Below, in pieces: positions 6,482 through 7,832 of a stretch of DNA of 7,832 bases. The notes below the pieces were generated by a model. That model saw nothing but the letters and a program-made list of their open reading frames with translations, was not told where the DNA came from and did not search any database. Made by a program: the position numbers and the translations under genes. Position 1 is the first letter of the stretch. Each line of letters opens with the position of its first letter. Origin of the DNA: Deltaproteobacteria bacterium (GTDB lineage: Bacteria > Desulfobacterota > UBA8473); assembly GCA_030621455.1 (NCBI GenBank), contig JAUXHQ010000073.1, forward strand, positions 1 to 7,832, read 5' to 3'.

Positions 6482-6606
6482 TATAGATTTTCAGATATTA
6501 AATTTCACAAGGCCAGAGGGAGGAATCCGCGTAAGTCGTACATTGTAGTACGTCGTCGTGGATTCCGACCGATAACGCAGTGAAATTTGATATATGGAAA
6601 TCTATA
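6482..6606. mobile_element. MITE-like palindromic element between kdsC and lptC
   Basis: The left arm 6482-6508 and right arm 6580-6606 are inverted copies matching at 24 of 27 positions (outer ends TATAGATTTTC and GGAAATCTATA). TA dinucleotides at 6482-6483 and 6605-6606 could be a target duplication, as made by IS630/Tc1-mariner transposases, leaving an element of 121 bp. No ORF is inside. Taking out the element plus one TA would reduce the kdsC-lptC gap from 144 to 21 nt, matching neighbouring spacers of 21-26 nt. A structured regulatory RNA element is the main alternative. The inverted repeat is certain; the mobile origin is inferred. Confidence 0.6.
6522..6566. repeat. Inner hairpin of the palindromic element
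   Basis: GGAATCCGCG at 6522-6531 can pair with CGTGGATTCC at 6557-6566 (ten positions, one G-T wobble). After a small internal loop, CGTAC at 6537-6541 pairs with GTACG at 6548-6552 around the loop ATTGTA. It is nested inside the terminal repeats, so the whole element could fold as one long interrupted hairpin in RNA or single-stranded DNA. No T-run follows, so it is unlikely to be an intrinsic terminator. Confidence 0.75.
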
Positions 6607-6610
6607 GCTG

Positions 6611-7126
6611 TCATATACTTCCGAAGTGCTTTTCCATAAGCGTATCCCATTTGTCCTGGGCCTTCAATATCAACTCACAGACCTCTCGTACGGCTCCGTT
6701 TCCTCCGTTCTTGACGGTAACGTAATCAGCCACTTCTTTTACGTATTGAGACCCATCAGCTACTGCAACAGAAAAACCGACTTCTCTCATCAAAGGTATA
6801 TCAGCCAGGTCATCACCCATGTAACATACCTGGTCATCAACCAACCCCTTCTCATCTATGATCTTTCTATATGTACTGACCTTATCATCCACCCTCTGAT
6901 GTAGGATGGAAATGCCCAGTTCTCGTGCACGATACTCTGAAGCCCCGGAGACCCTTCCTGAAATGATCCCCACCTCAATGCCTTCTTCCATCAACAGTTT
7001 TATTCCCTGTCCATCCTTAACGTCAAAGCATTTAAGCTCCCCGCCTTTATCATCATAGATTATCCTTCCGTCGGTCATAACACCATCCACATCAAGTATG
7101 AGGAGCCGTATATCTTTAACCTGCAT
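6611..7126 (-). CDS. kdsC: 3-deoxy-D-manno-octulosonate 8-phosphate phosphatase
   Basis: A 171-residue HAD-superfamily phosphatase without a cap domain. Motif I LDVDGVMTDG is at 11-20 (nucleophile Asp12, acid Asp14), motif II ISGR at 55-58, motif III lysine at 82 (HQRVDDK) and motif IV GDDLADIP at 104-111. Family knowledge: KdsC tetramers hydrolyse KDO-8-phosphate to KDO and phosphate in the cytoplasm, the step after KdsA in making the LPS inner-core sugar. ATG 7126 is chosen over an in-frame TTG at 7132 because AAGG lies 6 nt before it. The kdsA stop codon overlaps this ribosome site, so coupling to kdsA is likely. The adjacent kdsA gene settles the substrate among similar HAD enzymes. Confidence 0.95.
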   Translation of the reverse strand: MQVKDIRLLILDVDGVMTDGRIIYDDKGGELKCFDVKDGQGIKLLMEEGIEVGIISGRVSGASEYRARELGISILHQRVDDKVSTYRKIIDEKGLVDDQVCYMGDDLADIPLMREVGFSVAVADGSQYVKEVADYVTVKNGGNGAVREVCELILKAQDKWDTLMEKHFGSI

Positions 7127-7134
7127 CTTCAACC

Positions 7135-7832
7135 TTACTGAAGTAAACGTCCCTTGACAATATCGTCAATCTTTCGAAGTTTCTTTAATAATTCAGGCAA
7201 GGCGTCGAGTCTCACAGAATTGGGGCCATCGCATAATGCATGGTCAGGGTCATTGTGGACCTCCATGAATATGGCATCTATCCCTACTGCAACGGCGGCC
7301 CTGGACATATGAGGCACAAATTCCCTCTGCCCACCGGAGGTTGAGCCCTTTCCCCCAGGCAGTTGGACACTATGAGTTGCATCGAAGACGACAGGGTATC
7401 CGAAACCCCTCAGGATAGGTAAAGAGCGCATGTCGGCTACCAGGTTATTATACCCGAATGAAGATCCCCTCTCAGTCAATAGTATGTTCTCGTTACCGGT
7501 CAGTTCCACCTTTTCGATGACATTCTTCATATCCCAAGGAGCCAAGAACTGTCCCTTTTTCAGGTTTATAGCCTTTCCTGTTTTGGCAATCTCGACAACA
7601 AAGTCTGTCTGTCGACACAGAAAGGCGGGTACCTGCACGATATCCAAAACCTCAGCGGCGCGGTCAATCTCTTCAAAACGATGGACGTCGGAAAGGATGG
7701 GAACGCCTGTCTGGATCTTCACTTCATTCAGTATTTCCAGTCCTTCCACAAGACCGGGGCCACGGTAAGAATGGAAGGAAGACCTGTTAGCCTTATCGTA
7801 AGAAGACTTGAAAATTAAGGGGATAGACAATG
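7135..7832 (-). CDS. kdsA: 2-dehydro-3-deoxyphosphooctonate aldolase (KDO-8-phosphate synthase), N-terminus beyond the window
   Basis: About 232 C-terminal residues of a protein that is usually near 270-285 long. The codon at 7828-7830 is TTG inside the reading frame and not the true start; the N-terminus with the PC--ES active-site motif lies past the right edge. Visible family blocks in order: [74 protein letters not shown], and [16 protein letters not shown]. Family knowledge: KdsA condenses arabinose-5-phosphate with phosphoenolpyruvate to give KDO-8-phosphate. Whether it is of the metal-dependent class cannot be told, since the deciding cysteine is in the missing part. It is the first visible gene of the run and ends 8 nt before kdsC. 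Confidence 0.96.
   Translation of the reverse strand, partial: LSIPLIFKSSYDKANRSSFHSYRGPGLVEGLEILNEVKIQTGVPILSDVHRFEEIDRAAEVLDIVQVPAFLCRQTDFVVEIAKTGKAINLKKGQFLAPWDMKNVIEKVELTGNENILLTERGSSFGYNNLVADMRSLPILRGFGYPVVFDATHSVQLPGGKGSTSGGQREFVPHMSRAAVAVGIDAIFMEVHNDPDHALCDGPNSVRLDALPELLKKLRKIDDIVKGRLLQ

Noticed and set aside
6482..6606. Palindrome as a rho-independent terminator between kdsC and lptC
   Set aside because: No T-run follows the stem in the direction of transcription, and the genes on both sides belong to one conserved operon.
1..7832. CRISPR array, tRNA or rRNA genes
   Set aside because: No regularly spaced direct repeats and no tRNA-like or rRNA-like segments were seen; nearly all of the window is protein coding.

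Overview
The window looks like chromosomal DNA of a Gram-negative, LPS-making bacterium of moderate GC. Gene order kdsA-kdsC-lptC-lptA-lptB-rpoN-hpf-ptsN-rapZ-EIIA(Man) resembles clusters known from deltaproteobacteria (Desulfobacterota and relatives). That placement is inferred from synteny and protein motifs; no search was run. Every supported gene is on the minus strand, so transcription reads from the right edge to the left.

Right part (about 7832 to 4593) is the envelope block. It holds the C-terminal part of KDO-8-phosphate synthase (kdsA, cut by the window edge), KDO-8-phosphate phosphatase (kdsC), and the LPS-transport genes lptC, lptA and lptB. Together they make the KDO sugar of the LPS inner core and power export of LPS from the inner membrane. 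Between kdsC and lptC sits a palindromic element of about 120 bp with long imperfect terminal inverted repeats and flanking TA dinucleotides. Removing it would leave a 21-nt spacer, like the other spacers in the operon, so it looks like a MITE-like insertion.

Middle part (4571 to 1191) is the sigma-54/nitrogen-PTS block: rpoN, long-form hpf, ptsN (EIIA-Ntr) and rapZ. Spacers are 0 to 26 nt, consistent with one operon. No HPr kinase gene lies between ptsN and rapZ, where some related clusters have one.

Left part (1190 to 1) is looser. A 182-nt spacer holds a possible weak terminator, a sigma-54-like -24/-12 motif and a perfect short inverted repeat. These precede a small mannose-family EIIA gene. 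Where HPr and enzyme I genes might be expected next, there is a 141-nt spacer and then the N-terminal half of a ParB/Spo0J-family protein, which runs off the left edge.

Most of the window is conserved housekeeping DNA. The points most worth checking are the kdsC-lptC palindromic element, the candidate sigma-54 promoter before the EIIA gene, and the ParB-like gene at the end of the PTS cluster.
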